From Betaproteobacteria bacterium (GTDB lineage: Bacteria > Pseudomonadota > Gammaproteobacteria > Burkholderiales > SG8-41), in contig JACPTK010000031.1 of assembly GCA_016192825.1 (NCBI GenBank), forward strand, positions 32,635-96,634: a stretch of 64,000 nt of DNA. The letters are read 5' to 3'. The translations under genes were made by a program, and so were the position numbers. The notes under the pieces were generated by a model. It ran no database searches, was not told the origin of the DNA, and worked only from the letters and a program-made list of their open reading frames with translations. Positions 51,816 through 61,370 of the stretch are shown in pieces (the first letter of the stretch is position 1; every line of letters begins with the position of its first letter).

Positions 51816-52400
51816 GTGAAGACAAGCCTGGACCAGCACGACGCGCTGCTCGTGGTGGACGTGCAGCGCGACTTCCTCCCGGGCGGCAGCCTTGCCGTGC
51901 CCGGGGGTGATGCCGTCGTGCCCGTCCTCAACCGCTACCTCGGGCTCGCCCGCGGCAGGGGCCTGACGATCCTTGCCAGCCGCGACTGGCACCCGGAGAA
52001 CCACTGCTCGTTCCGCGCGCGCGGCGGCACGTGGCCCGAGCATTGCGTCGCCGGCGGCGCCGGCGCCGCGTTCGCGCCGGGGCTCGAGCTGCCGCCGGAT
52101 GCGGTGATCGTCAGCAAGGCGACAGGCAGCGAGACGGACGCCTACTCGGCGTTCGAGGGCACCGGGCTCGCGCGGCGCCTGCGCGAACGAGGGGTGAAGC
52201 GCCTGCTGATCGGCGGCCTCGCGACCGATTACTGCGTGCTCAACACCGTGCGCGACGCGCTGAAGGAGGGCTTTCAGGTGCTGCTGCTCGAGGACGCGAT
52301 CCGCGCCGTCGACGTGAAGCCGGGCGACGGCGAGCGCGCCGAGCGGGAAATGCGGGAGGCCGGCGCGGTGCCGGCGACGCTGGAGGATTTCGCGCCGTGA
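51816..52400 (+). CDS. pncA: Nicotinamidase
   Basis: Hydrolyses nicotinamide to nicotinate in NAD salvage. 194 aa with catalytic-triad motifs: Asp in LLVVDVQRDFLPGGSL, Lys in DAVIVSKAT and Cys in GGLATDYCVLNTVRDA. Metal-binding DWHPENHCSF is present. The stop overlaps a possible GTG start of the next gene, which performs the next step of the pathway. Confidence 0.93.
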   Translation: MKTSLDQHDALLVVDVQRDFLPGGSLAVPGGDAVVPVLNRYLGLARGRGLTILASRDWHPENHCSFRARGGTWPEHCVAGGAGAAFAPGLELPPDAVIVSKATGSETDAYSAFEGTGLARRLRERGVKRLLIGGLATDYCVLNTVRDALKEGFQVLLLEDAIRAVDVKPGDGERAEREMREAGAVPATLEDFAP

Positions 52401-52408
52401 TTCCGCTG

Positions 52409-53758
52409 ATGTCCGCGCTGCTCACGGACCTCTATCAGCTCACCATGCTGCATGCCTATTTTTCGCGCGGCATGCGCGACACCGCGGTGTTCGAGCTGTT
52501 CTTCCGCAAGCTGTCCCCCGGGCGCAACTTCATGGTCGCGGCGGGACTCGAGCAGGCGCTCGAGTTCCTCGAGCGCCTGCGCTTCACGCCCGAGGAACTC
52601 GATTGGGTCGAAAAATGCGGAAAATTTCCGCGGGGCTTCGCGGACCACCTCGCGAAGCTGCACTTCACCGGCGAGGTGCACGCGCTGCCGGAAGGCACGG
52701 TGTTTTTTCCGGACGAGCCGGTGCTGCGGGTGACCGCGCCGCTGCCCGAGGCGCAGCTCGTCGAGACCCGGCTGATCAACCTCGTGCACTTCGAGACGCT
52801 GGTGGCGACCAAGGCGGCGCGCTGCGTGCTGGCGGCGCCGGGCAAGCTGCTGGTGGACTTCGGGCTGCGCCGCGCGCACGGCGCGGAAGCCGGGCTCCTC
52901 GCCGCCCGGGCGGCCTATCTGGCGGGCTTTACCGGCACCGCGACCGCGCTCGCCGCGCCGCGGCTGGGCATTCCCGTGTTCGGGACGATGGCGCACTCCT
53001 TCGTGCAGGCCCACGACGACGAGGCGGCCGCGCTCGCGCATTTCGCCGAGTGCTATCCCGCCGGCACGACCCTGCTCATCGACACCTACGACACCGAAAT
53101 CGCGGCGCGCAAAGTGGTGGCGCTCGCGGCGACGCTCAAGGAACGGGGCATCCGCGTGAAAGGCGTGCGGCTCGACAGCGGCGACCTTGCGGCGCTGGCG
53201 AGGAGCGTGCGGCGCATACTCGACGAGGGCGGCCTGGCGGACGCGACGATCTTCGCGAGCGGCAACCTCGACGAGTACCGGCTGCGCGAGCTCGCGTCGG
53301 CGGGTGCGCCGATCGACGGCTTCGGCATCGGCACGAGCCTCGTCACCTCCTCGGACGCGCCGTTCCTCGACGCCGTGTACAAACTGCAGGAGTACGGCGG
53401 CCGGGCGCGCCGCAAGCGCTCCTCGGGCAAGGCCACCTGGCCCGGACGCAAGCAGGTGTTCCGCCACTACGACGGGGCCGGGCGGTTCGGGCACGACGTG
53501 GTGACCGTCGAGGGCGACGCCCAGGCGGGGGAGCCGTTGCTCGTGTCCGTCATGAAGAACGGCCGGCGCCTGCACTTGCCCGAGAGCCTCGAAGCGATCC
53601 GGGCCCGCGCGGCGGCGCAGCTCGCGAAGCTTCCCGACGCGCTGAGGACGCTCGAGTCGTCGGCGCACACCTACCGTGTGGCGATTGCCCCGGCCCTGCG
53701 CGGGCTGGCCGAGAAGGTGGACCGGATGGAGGGCGAAGTTCCGGCGCTGTTCAAGTAG
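52409..53758 (+). CDS. pncB: Nicotinate phosphoribosyltransferase
   Basis: Converts nicotinate and PRPP to nicotinate mononucleotide, completing the salvage pair with pncA. 449 aa starting MSALLTDLYQLTMLHAYFSR. Motifs: FELFFRKLSPGRNFMVAAGL, FGLRRAHGAEAGL, PVFGTMAHSFVQAHDDE, LLIDTYDTEIAA and GVRLDSGDLAAL. A GTG at 52397 overlapping the pncA stop is an alternative start. The stop codon is followed 1 base later by a heptanucleotide array. Confidence 0.93.
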   Translation: MSALLTDLYQLTMLHAYFSRGMRDTAVFELFFRKLSPGRNFMVAAGLEQALEFLERLRFTPEELDWVEKCGKFPRGFADHLAKLHFTGEVHALPEGTVFFPDEPVLRVTAPLPEAQLVETRLINLVHFETLVATKAARCVLAAPGKLLVDFGLRRAHGAEAGLLAARAAYLAGFTGTATALAAPRLGIPVFGTMAHSFVQAHDDEAAALAHFAECYPAGTTLLIDTYDTEIAARKVVALAATLKERGIRVKGVRLDSGDLAALARSVRRILDEGGLADATIFASGNLDEYRLRELASAGAPIDGFGIGTSLVTSSDAPFLDAVYKLQEYGGRARRKRSSGKATWPGRKQVFRHYDGAGRFGHDVVTVEGDAQAGEPLLVSVMKNGRRLHLPESLEAIRARAAAQLAKLPDALRTLESSAHTYRVAIAPALRGLAEKVDRMEGEVPALFK

Positions 53759-53759
53759 T

Positions 53760-53892
53760 GAGCTACGAGCTACGAGCTACGAGCTACCAGCTACCAGCTA
53801 CGAGCTACGAGCTACGAGCTACGAGCTACGAGCTACCAGCTACCAGCTACCAGCTACCAGCTACCAGCTACCAGCTACCAGCTACGAGTGAC
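53760..53892. repeat. Heptanucleotide array after pncB
   Basis: Nineteen heptads in perfect register, alternating blocks of GAGCTAC and CAGCTAC and ending GAGTGAC. The last unit pairs with CGTCAC downstream to form a small hairpin before the end of the convergent gene. Confidence 0.95.
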
Positions 53893-53909
53893 GGGGCCTC
53901 GTCACCCAT

Positions 53910-55574
53910 TCAGTCACGATCGGTGACGACGTCGGCCCAGGCTGGAGATGCGACAGGCTGCTCGGTGGCGCCGGCGGCCGCGCGCAGGCGCTCGATCACG
54001 GGCTCCCACGTCTCGCGCGTGGCCTGGCACGTCCCGTCGACCACGACGGCGCCCGCCTGCTCCTCGGCCGTGAGCGGCTCGCGCACGGTGAGCTGGCGCG
54101 TGAGCACGGCGAGGTCGGCTTCCGAGGCATCCTCGCCCCGGGCGCGCCGCCTGGAGACCCGCTCGCGCAGCAGCGTCTCCGGGGCCGCGAAATCGAGAAT
54201 CAGGAACGGCAGGCGACGGTCGGCGGCCAGCGAGCGGAACCGCCTGCGTTCCCTGCGCTTGAGGAAGGTCGCGTCCACCAGCACGGAGCAGCCGGCATCG
54301 AGCGCGCCGTGCGCGAGGCTGGCGAGCTGGCGGTAGGTCTCGGCGTCGGCATCGCGCGTGTAGATCCCCTGCGCCACGCCGGAGCGGCTCGCCGCGAGCG
54401 GCGCCAGCCCGTGCATCCGCTTGCGCTCGAGGTCCGAGCGCAGCCGCACCGCCCCGAGCAGCCCCGCGAGCTCGAGCGTGGCGGTCGTCTTCCCGGAGCC
54501 GCAGAGGCCATGGGTGATGACGAGGACGGGCCGTTCCGGCCGGGTGAATCCAGTGGCGAGCTTCAGGTACTCGCGGAACGCGCCCCACAACCGGTCGCTC
54601 TCGGCGGTTCCGGCGCCGGCCTGGCAGGCGCGCAGCGCATGGACCTTCGCGCGCACCAGGGCGCGGTAGACGAGGTAGAAACGCAGCACCGCGAGCCCGG
54701 CGTAGTCGCCGGTCGACTCGAGATAGCGGTTGAGAAAGCGCCACGCGAGATCGCCCCGGCGCCGGTCCTCCAGGTCCATCACGAGGAACGCGACCTCGCT
54801 CATGACGTCGATCCAGCGCAGGTCCTCGTTGAACTCGATGCAGTCGAACGCGACCGGGCGGCCGTGGATGACGGCGATGTTGCCGAGGTGCAGATCGCCG
54901 TGGCACTCGCGCACGAACCCCTCCTGCCGGCGCGCCGCGAAATCTTCCTGGTGCTCGACGTAGTTGTGCTCGGTCCACAGGCGCAGCGCGTTCAGGGCGG
55001 CCACGTCGGCGGGCGCGTCGAGGCGGGGGGCGATCTGCTCGAAATTCTGGATCGCCTGCGCGAGCACCAGGGCCGGGGTGCCGTGGCGCGCGTCCGCGCC
55101 GGCCGCGGCGGCGTCCTGGTGAAAGCGGGAGACCACCGCGGCGAGGGCGTCGATCTCGAGCGCGCCGAATTCGCCGCGCGCGAGCATCCCGGCCGCGAGC
55201 GCCCGCTGCGGGAACTCGCGCATCTTGACGGCGTATTCGAACACCGGGCCGCGGCCGTCGAGCTGCGGCGCGGCGGGCGTGCCGCGGATGGACACCACGT
55301 CGAGGTACATTTCCTTCGCGAGCCGGCGATTGAGGACGAGCTCCTTCTCGCAGTAGTAGCGGCGCGCCTCGAGAGTCGAGAAATTGAGGAAGCCGAGATT
55401 GAGCGGCTTCTTGATCTTGTAGGCGAAATCGCCGGTGAGGAACACCCAGGAGATGTGTGTCTCCAGCATGCGGATCTCCCGCACGCGATGCGCGTAGCAT
55501 TCCGGGCGCATCAGCGCGGCGATCAGCGGCGGCGCGGCGGCGTCCGCGGGCTGTTGTCGGTCAGGACTGGTCAT
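53910..55574 (-). CDS. Fused aminoglycoside-phosphotransferase-like / P-loop kinase
   Basis: 554 aa two-domain protein. The N-terminal half is an APH-type kinase fold: VREIRMLETHISWVFLTGDF, AYKIKKPLNLGFLNFSTLEA, catalytic VRECHGDLHLGNIAVIHGRP and DCIEFNEDLRW. The C-terminal half is an AAA/zeta-toxin-like P-loop kinase with Walker A THGLCGSGKTT. The substrate is unknown. Transcribed convergently with pncB; its 3' end lies beyond the heptad array. Confidence 0.87.
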   Translation of the reverse strand: MTSPDRQQPADAAAPPLIAALMRPECYAHRVREIRMLETHISWVFLTGDFAYKIKKPLNLGFLNFSTLEARRYYCEKELVLNRRLAKEMYLDVVSIRGTPAAPQLDGRGPVFEYAVKMREFPQRALAAGMLARGEFGALEIDALAAVVSRFHQDAAAAGADARHGTPALVLAQAIQNFEQIAPRLDAPADVAALNALRLWTEHNYVEHQEDFAARRQEGFVRECHGDLHLGNIAVIHGRPVAFDCIEFNEDLRWIDVMSEVAFLVMDLEDRRRGDLAWRFLNRYLESTGDYAGLAVLRFYLVYRALVRAKVHALRACQAGAGTAESDRLWGAFREYLKLATGFTRPERPVLVITHGLCGSGKTTATLELAGLLGAVRLRSDLERKRMHGLAPLAASRSGVAQGIYTRDADAETYRQLASLAHGALDAGCSVLVDATFLKRRERRRFRSLAADRRLPFLILDFAAPETLLRERVSRRRARGEDASEADLAVLTRQLTVREPLTAEEQAGAVVVDGTCQATRETWEPVIERLRAAAGATEQPVASPAWADVVTDRD

Positions 55575-55665
55575 GTTTCCGGAAGTCGTCGATGTCCCGG
55601 GCGGCAGGAGCCGCTCCGGTGGTCCGCCTCAAGCCCCATTACACGCCCGCCGGGCGTGTGCGTTC

Positions 55666-55679
55666 TTGATCTGGATCAA
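55666..55679. promoter_or_regulatory. FNR/Anr-type palindrome TTGATCTGGATCAA
   Basis: Perfect TTGAT-N4-ATCAA centred 76 bases before the DksA/TraR-like ATG; predicted start near 55714. It also lies upstream of the divergent kinase gene (start 55574). Confidence 0.7.
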
Positions 55680-55748
55680 CGAGGCGGCCCGCTTGCCCGC
55701 TAGCATGCCCGGAAGGGGAATTTTCCCGGAAGAGCGGAGACAGCCGGC

Positions 55749-56144
55749 ATGAAGCACTTGAAACATTCCCAGATCGCGCATCTCGACCGCGCGCTCGAAG
55801 CGCGCGGGCGCGAATTGCGCGAGGAGATCCGACAGCTGCTGCTGCAGTCGGATCAGCAGCACCACCGGGACCTGGCGGGCATGGTCGGCGACATGGGGGA
55901 CGAATCGGTCGCCAACATGCTGGCCGACCTCGACGCGGCGTTCATTGACCGGCACGTGCACGAACTGCGCGAGATTGAGGCCGCCCGCGGCCGCCTGGTG
56001 GCAGGAAGCTACGGGATCTGCGTGGACTGCCGCGACGGCATCGACGTGAAGCGCCTCGAAGCCTATCCCACCACCGTCCGCTGCGCGCGCTGCGCAACCG
56101 TGCACGAGAAGACGCATGCGCATGAGGGCACCCCCACACTTTAG
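55749..56144 (+). CDS. TraR/DksA-family zinc-finger protein
   Basis: 131 aa. Coiled-coil N-terminal half (LDRALEARGRELREEIRQLL; DESVANMLADLDAAFIDRHV) and a C4 zinc finger CVDC ... CARC at about residues 97-119 preceded by AARGRLVAGSYGICVDC. Binds the RNA polymerase secondary channel in the family. It is a DksA-like paralogue rather than DksA itself, because the coiled-coil tip DxxDxA motif is not obvious. Its stop codon lies inside a perfect 19-bp stem. Confidence 0.85.
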   Translation: MKHLKHSQIAHLDRALEARGRELREEIRQLLLQSDQQHHRDLAGMVGDMGDESVANMLADLDAAFIDRHVHELREIEAARGRLVAGSYGICVDCRDGIDVKRLEAYPTTVRCARCATVHEKTHAHEGTPTL

Positions 56145-56183
56145 CGATCTGCCGGGACCTGTAACCGGCAGATCGCTAAAGTG
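56137..56183. terminator. Perfect 19-bp stem-loop after the DksA/TraR-like gene
   Basis: CACTTTAGCGATCTGCCGG and its exact reverse complement flank a 9-base loop. The left arm contains the stop codon. No T-run follows directly, but a second stem with one does (56187-56214). Confidence 0.6.
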
Positions 56184-56186
56184 AAA

Positions 56187-56214
56187 TTCGCTCGCGGGCG
56201 CGAGCGAAAATTTT
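56187..56214 (+). terminator. Stem-loop with AAAATTTT tail
   Basis: TTCGCTCGCG and CGCGAGCGAA form a 10-bp stem with a 2-base loop, followed by AATTTT. The likely rho-independent terminator for the DksA/TraR-like gene. Confidence 0.55.
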
Positions 56215-56219
56215 GGGAC

Positions 56220-56312
56220 ATATTCAAGCAGCCTGTCGCCACCGCGTTCAGCAGGACCGCATGCTGAATATTTGCGCCAGCATTGATAGTTCCGTGTGAC
56301 AGGCTGCTTGTG
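56220..56312 (+). promoter_or_regulatory. Folded leader of polX with two competing stems
   Basis: CAAGCAGCCTGTC (56225-56237) pairs perfectly with GACAGGCTGCTTG (56298-56310), whose last G is the first base of the polX GTG. The same left segment (ATATTCAAGCA) can instead pair with TGCTGAATAT (56262-56271). A smaller stem TTCAGCA/TGCTGAA lies inside. This allows two alternative folds, one sequestering the start codon. Regulatory meaning is inferred. Confidence 0.4.
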
Positions 56313-58037
56313 CCCGTCCACAACGCCGACATCGCCGCCGTCTTCGAGGAGATCGCCGGTCTTCTCGAGATCCAGGGCGACAATCCGTTCCGCATCCGCG
56401 CCTACCGCAACGCGGCGCGCACCGTGGGCGAGCTGGGCCGCGACCTCGCGACGCTGGTCGGGGCCGGCAAGGAACTGCCCAAGCTGCCGGGTATCGGCGC
56501 GGACCTTGCGGCGAAGATCGGGGAGATCTGCGAGCACGGGACCTGCGCACTGCTCGAGCGCCTGCACCGTGAGCTGCCGGCGGCGATCACGGAGCTGCTG
56601 AAGGTCCCCGGGCTCGGGCCCAGGCGCGTGAAGCGGCTGCACGACGCGCTCGAAGTGGATACGGTCGAGGCATTGCGGCGCGCGGCGGGCGCCGGCCGCA
56701 TCCGCGAGCTGCCGGGCTTCGGCGAGAAGATCGAGGCGCGCATCCTGGAGGCGCTCGCCGCGCGCAAGGCGGCGCCGCAGCGGTTCAAGCTCGCCGTTGC
56801 CGCGCAGTACGCCGCGGCGCTCGAGGCCTGGCTCGCGCGGGTGCCGGGCGTGCGCAAGGTGACGGTGGCGGGGAGCTACCGGCGCATGCGCGAGACGGTG
56901 GGCGACCTCGATATCCTGGTCGCGGCCACCGCGGGCAGCCCGGTGATGGCGCGCTTCGCCGCCTACGACGAGGTGAAGAACGTGCTGGCGCAGGGGGAGA
57001 CGCGCGCGAGCGTCGTGCTGAAGAGCGGGCTGCAAGTCGATCTGCGGCTCGTCCCGCCCGAGAGCTACGGCGCGGCGCTGCATTACTTCACCGGCTCGAA
57101 GGCGCACAACATCGCGGTGCGCCGGCTCGGCCAGGCGCGCGGGTCGAAGATCAACGAGTACGGCATATTCCGGCGGGAATCGCGTGTCGCGGGCGAAACG
57201 GAGGAATCCGTGTTCGCGGCAGTCGGCCTGCCTTGGATCCCGCCGGAATTACGGGAAGACCGGGGAGAAATCGAGGCGGCGCGCAAGGGCGGTCTTCCGC
57301 GCCTCGTCACGCTGGGGGACCTGAAGGGCGACCTGCACCTGCACACCAAGGCGACCGACGGGCACAACACGATCCGCGAGATGGCGCTCGCGGCCAAGAC
57401 TGCCGGGCTTGCCTACCTCGCGGTCACCGAGCATTCGCGCCGGCTCACGGTCGCGCGCGGGCTCGACCCGCAGCGGCTGATGAAGCAGATCGACGAGATC
57501 GACCGCCTGAACGAGGCGCTTTCCGGCATCACCGTCCTCAAGGGCATCGAAGTGGACATCCTCGAGGACGGCGGCCTCGATCTCCCCGACTCGGCGCTGA
57601 AAGGGCTCGACCTGGTGGTGGGCGCGGTGCACAGCGCGTTCGCGCTGCCGCGGCGCAAGCAGACCGGGCGGATCCTGCGCGCGATGGGGAGCCGCTACTT
57701 CACGGTGCTCGCGCACCCCTCGGGACGCCTTCTCGGCGAGCGCGAGGCGATGGACGTGGACTGGCTGCGCATCGTGCGCGCGGCGAAGGAACGCGGCTGC
57801 TGCCTGGAGGTGAACGCCCAGCCCGACCGCCTCGACCTCGACGACGTGCGGTGCCGCATGGCGAAGGAGGAGGGCGTGCTCGTCGCCGTCAGTTCCGACG
57901 CGCACAGCACGTTCGACTTCGCGAATCTCAAATTCGGGATCGGGCAGGCGCGGCGCGGGTGGCTCGAGGCGAAGGATGTGCTGAACACCCGCAGCCTGAA
58001 GGAGATCAGGCCGCTGCTGGCGAAAACGATGGGCTGA
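56310..58037 (+). CDS. polX: DNA polymerase X family protein with PHP domain (PolX)
   Basis: 575 aa. N-terminal HhH and 8-kDa-like region (IAGLLEIQGDNPFRIRAYRN; LPGIGADLAAKIGEI), palm nucleotidyltransferase (VAGSYRRMRETVGDLDILVA with metal Asp residues; LQVDLRLVPPE) and C-terminal PHP phosphoesterase (GDLHLHTKATDGHNTIREMA; VAVSSDAHSTFDFANL). Acts in DNA repair and gap filling. GTG at 56310 (VPVHNADIAAVFEEIAGLL) matches the family start. The start codon sits at the end of a hairpin arm. Confidence 0.93.
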   Translation: MPVHNADIAAVFEEIAGLLEIQGDNPFRIRAYRNAARTVGELGRDLATLVGAGKELPKLPGIGADLAAKIGEICEHGTCALLERLHRELPAAITELLKVPGLGPRRVKRLHDALEVDTVEALRRAAGAGRIRELPGFGEKIEARILEALAARKAAPQRFKLAVAAQYAAALEAWLARVPGVRKVTVAGSYRRMRETVGDLDILVAATAGSPVMARFAAYDEVKNVLAQGETRASVVLKSGLQVDLRLVPPESYGAALHYFTGSKAHNIAVRRLGQARGSKINEYGIFRRESRVAGETEESVFAAVGLPWIPPELREDRGEIEAARKGGLPRLVTLGDLKGDLHLHTKATDGHNTIREMALAAKTAGLAYLAVTEHSRRLTVARGLDPQRLMKQIDEIDRLNEALSGITVLKGIEVDILEDGGLDLPDSALKGLDLVVGAVHSAFALPRRKQTGRILRAMGSRYFTVLAHPSGRLLGEREAMDVDWLRIVRAAKERGCCLEVNAQPDRLDLDDVRCRMAKEEGVLVAVSSDAHSTFDFANLKFGIGQARRGWLEAKDVLNTRSLKEIRPLLAKTMG

Positions 58038-58057
58038 CGCACAAAAGCTTCACCGCC

Positions 58058-58109
58058 AAGATGGCATGGACGCCCCCGTCCCCTTCGGGGGAAGCGAGCA
58101 TGCCATCTT
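58058..58109. repeat. Inverted repeat after polX
   Basis: AAGATGGCATG and CATGCCATCTT enclose an inner CCCCC/GGGGG hairpin. A possible terminator for polX; the sequence CACCGCCAAG just before it resembles the CCGCCAAG units near 62600. Confidence 0.5.
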
Positions 58110-58195
58110 AATGATGGAAGGGAAGGGTTGGCCAAGATGAAGCGGGGCTCTCACAATCCTGACGGCATTGAGCGCCAAGGTTTGCGTGCTGTGGA

Positions 58196-58226
58196 AATAA
58201 AAAAGCCCTGCCGCAGCAGGGCTTTT
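58196..58226 (-). terminator. Rho-independent terminator of the OmpA-like gene
   Basis: AAAAGCCCTGC and GCAGGGCTTTT form an 11-bp stem with a 4-base loop. On the minus strand it is followed by TTTTTTATTT, and it lies 28 bases after the OmpA-like stop codon. Confidence 0.85.
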
Positions 58227-58253
58227 GAACTTACTACGCTCGCCGAACGATCA

Positions 58254-58937
58254 CTACCGGCGGGCGGGCTTCTTCTTGGCGCCCGGCTTCGCAGCAGGCT
58301 TCTTCTTGGCGGGCTTCGGCTTGGCCAGCGACACGGCGCGGCCGACCACTTCCACGGTCACGCGGCGGTTCGGCGACAGGCACTCGATCAACTGCTTGCG
58401 CTTCATCTTGTTGTCGCAGAACTTGGTCACCGGAATCGGCTGCTTGAATGCTTTGCCTTCCCAGAAGATCAGTTTCTGATCGACGCCCGAGCTCACCAAG
58501 TCATCCTTCACGACCACGGCGCGGCGCTCGGACAGCTTCATGTTGTACCCCAGGCTGCCGATGCGATCGGTGTGTCCGGTCACGACCACCGCTCCGATCG
58601 CCACCGGGCCGCGGGCCTTGGTCGCCTTGCGCAGGCTGGCCAGGAACTTGGCGAGCTCCTTCTTGTTGTCGTCGGTCATCTCGGCCTTGCCGAACGGCAT
58701 GCCCTGAAGCTCGATCTTCTGCGTGATGTTGAGCATCTTGGGCTTGGCCTTCTTCTTCGGTGCCGGCTTGGCCTTGGGCTTCGCCTTCGGCGCGGCCATC
58801 GGCGCGGCCGCCGGCGCGGCCATTGGTTCGGGTGCCGGCGCGGGCTTCTGCTCCGGTACCGTTTCGCAGGCGGCCAGCAAACTGATTGCGGCCAGTACGC
58901 CGGCGAAGTTGTAAATCTTCCGCAGTGCTGAATTCAT
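58254..58937 (-). CDS. OmpA-family lipoprotein
   Basis: 227 aa. Signal peptide with lipobox LLAAC, a Pro/Ala/Lys-rich linker (about residues 31-68), an OmpA C-terminal peptidoglycan-binding domain (VVVTGHTDRIGSLGYNMKLS; SERRAVVVKDDL; CLSPNRRVTVEVVG) and a Lys-rich tail of repeated KKKPA units. Probably tethers the outer membrane to peptidoglycan. It has its own promoter region with TATAAT and a palindrome upstream, and its own terminator. Confidence 0.88.
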   Translation of the reverse strand: MNSALRKIYNFAGVLAAISLLAACETVPEQKPAPAPEPMAAPAAAPMAAPKAKPKAKPAPKKKAKPKMLNITQKIELQGMPFGKAEMTDDNKKELAKFLASLRKATKARGPVAIGAVVVTGHTDRIGSLGYNMKLSERRAVVVKDDLVSSGVDQKLIFWEGKAFKQPIPVTKFCDNKMKRKQLIECLSPNRRVTVEVVGRAVSLAKPKPAKKKPAAKPGAKKKPARR

Positions 58938-58987
58938 GTTCTTGATCCCCCTGTTATGTGATGGTTACGGACTTCCGACGAATAGCC

Positions 58988-58993
58988 ATTATA
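58988..58993 (-). promoter_or_regulatory. Probable -10 box (TATAAT) of the OmpA-like gene
   Basis: Minus-strand TATAAT about 50 bases upstream of the ATG at 58937, with GGGGGA as ribosome site in the leader. The -35 position is occupied by the palindrome at 59005-59018 rather than by a good TTGACA. Confidence 0.45.
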
Positions 58994-59004
58994 GCGATCT
59001 GGAC

Positions 59005-59018
59005 ATTAAACGTTTAAT
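59005..59018. promoter_or_regulatory. Perfect AT-rich palindrome ATTAAACGTTTAAT
   Basis: A 14-bp perfect palindrome in an otherwise GC-rich region, overlapping the -35 position of the OmpA-like promoter. Likely an operator for an unidentified dimeric regulator. Confidence 0.45.
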
Positions 59019-59263
59019 CCGGCCGCGATTCCGCCGCCCCGAGCCGAGACGCCGGGAGCGGGCATGCAGGAGGTTCCGGACTGCGCGTAACGAGCCTTGT
59101 GTTCATGCCGGCTTCTCCTTCCCCGGTGGATGACCGCGATCCGGGCAAGTCCTGAGCGGGATCAGCGGTCACACCCGCGTAATCTATTCCAACCGCGAGA
59201 GCAAGACAAGCTTCACGACTCACGCCGTTGCGGGGCACCCGCTCTCGCGGCGCCGGTTTTCCA

Positions 59264-59277
59264 TTGATCTAAATCAA
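59264..59277. promoter_or_regulatory. FNR/Anr-type palindrome TTGATCTAAATCAA
   Basis: Perfect TTGAT-N4-ATCAA centred 82 bases before the macA-like GTG; predicted transcript start near 59312. It sits in a 415-bp gap (58938-59352) that otherwise holds only the OmpA-like promoter signals. Confidence 0.7.
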
Positions 59278-59352
59278 CCGGAGGCGCCCGGGCGGCGGGT
59301 ATCTTGGGATCGCCGATCCCTCGCCGCCCGACGGGGTGCATGAAGCTAGCCC

Positions 59353-60620
59353 GTGACCGCCAACCAGACTCCACCGCATCCCGACATCGCGAAGACGCTC
59401 GAGCTCGGCGCGCCCGCTTCGCCGCGCCGGCGCCTGTGGCGCTGGGTTGCCGTTGCCGGCGCTGTTATCGCGGTGGGCGTGATCGCCGCCATCTACTACT
59501 CCGGCGGGGGCAATGGCGTCCGCTACCAGACGGCGAAGGTCGAGCGCGGCAACCTGACCGTGATCGTGACGGCGACCGGAACGCTGCAGCCCACGAACCA
59601 GGTGGACGTGGGCAGCGAGCTGTCGGGCATCGTCAAGACCGTCGAGGCCGATTTCAACGACACCGTGAAGGTCGGGCAGGTGCTCGCGCGGCTCGACACC
59701 ACCAAGCTCAAAGCGCAGGTCGTGCAGTCGGAAGCCGCGCTCGGCTCGGCGCGCGCCAGGGTCGTCGAGGCCGAGGCGAACGAGGACGAGATCAAGCGCA
59801 AGCTCCAGCGCGCGAAGGAGCTGTCGGAGCGCAATTTCGTTTCCGAGGAGGCGCTCGTCGCGGCGGAGTCGGCGCACAAGCGCGCGCTGGCTTCGCTCGC
59901 CAGCGTGCGCAGCCAGATGGAGCAGGCGCGCGCCACGCTGGAAGTGGACCGCACCAACCTCGCCAAGGCCGAAATCCGCTCCCCGATCAACGGCACCGTC
60001 CTCGCGCGCAAGGTGGAGCCCGGCCAGACGGTAGCGGCGAGCTTCCAGGCACCGGTGCTGTTCACCCTCGCGGAGGACCTGACGAAAATGGAGCTGCACG
60101 TGGACGTTGACGAGGCCGACGTCGGCCGGGTCAAGCCCGGGCAGAAGGCGACCTTCACGGTGGACGCCCACGCCGGCCGGGAGTTTCCCTCCACGGTGAG
60201 CGAGGTGCGCAATGCCGCCAGGACCGTGAGCGGCGTCGTCACCTACGAGACGGTGCTGTCGGTGGACAACACGCGGCTGCTGTTGCGGCCGGGCATGACC
60301 GGGACGGCCAACGTCGTCGTCAGCGCGCTCGAGGACGTCCTGCTCGTGCCGAACGCCGCGCTGCGCTTCACCCCGCCTGCGACGGCGGTACGAGACCAGC
60401 GGCCGCTGTGGAGCCGCATCCTGCCCGGCCCGCCGCGGCGCCCGCCGCAGCAGGTCAAGAAGAGCGGCGAGCGGCAGCAGCGGGTGTGGACGGTCCAGAA
60501 CGGCCAGCCCGTCCCCATCCCGGTCGGGGTCGGCGCGACCGACGGGCGCGTGACCCAGATCGTGTCCGGCGAGGTCGAGGCGGGGCTCGACGTCGTCACC
60601 GACGTGCAGCTCGACGCGAA

Positions 60621-60624
<4 letters not shown>
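59353..60624 (+). CDS. macA: MacA-type membrane fusion protein
   Basis: 423 aa periplasmic adaptor of a tripartite ABC exporter. N-terminal membrane helix (RWVAVAGAVIAVGVIAAIYY), lipoyl/barrel-sandwich region (VTATGTLQPTNQVDVGSELS; IVKTVEADFNDTVKVGQVLA), a long coiled-coil hairpin and a beta-barrel domain (GTVLARKVEPGQTVAASFQA). GTG start. The stop overlaps the ATPase ATG (ATGA). An FNR-type site lies upstream. Confidence 0.9.

Positions 60625-61369
<745 letters not shown>

Positions 61370-61370
<1 letters not shown>

Noticed and set aside
53760..53892. CRISPR-like array
   Set aside because: Units are only 7 bases with no spacers and no cas genes nearby; it is a simple tandem array.
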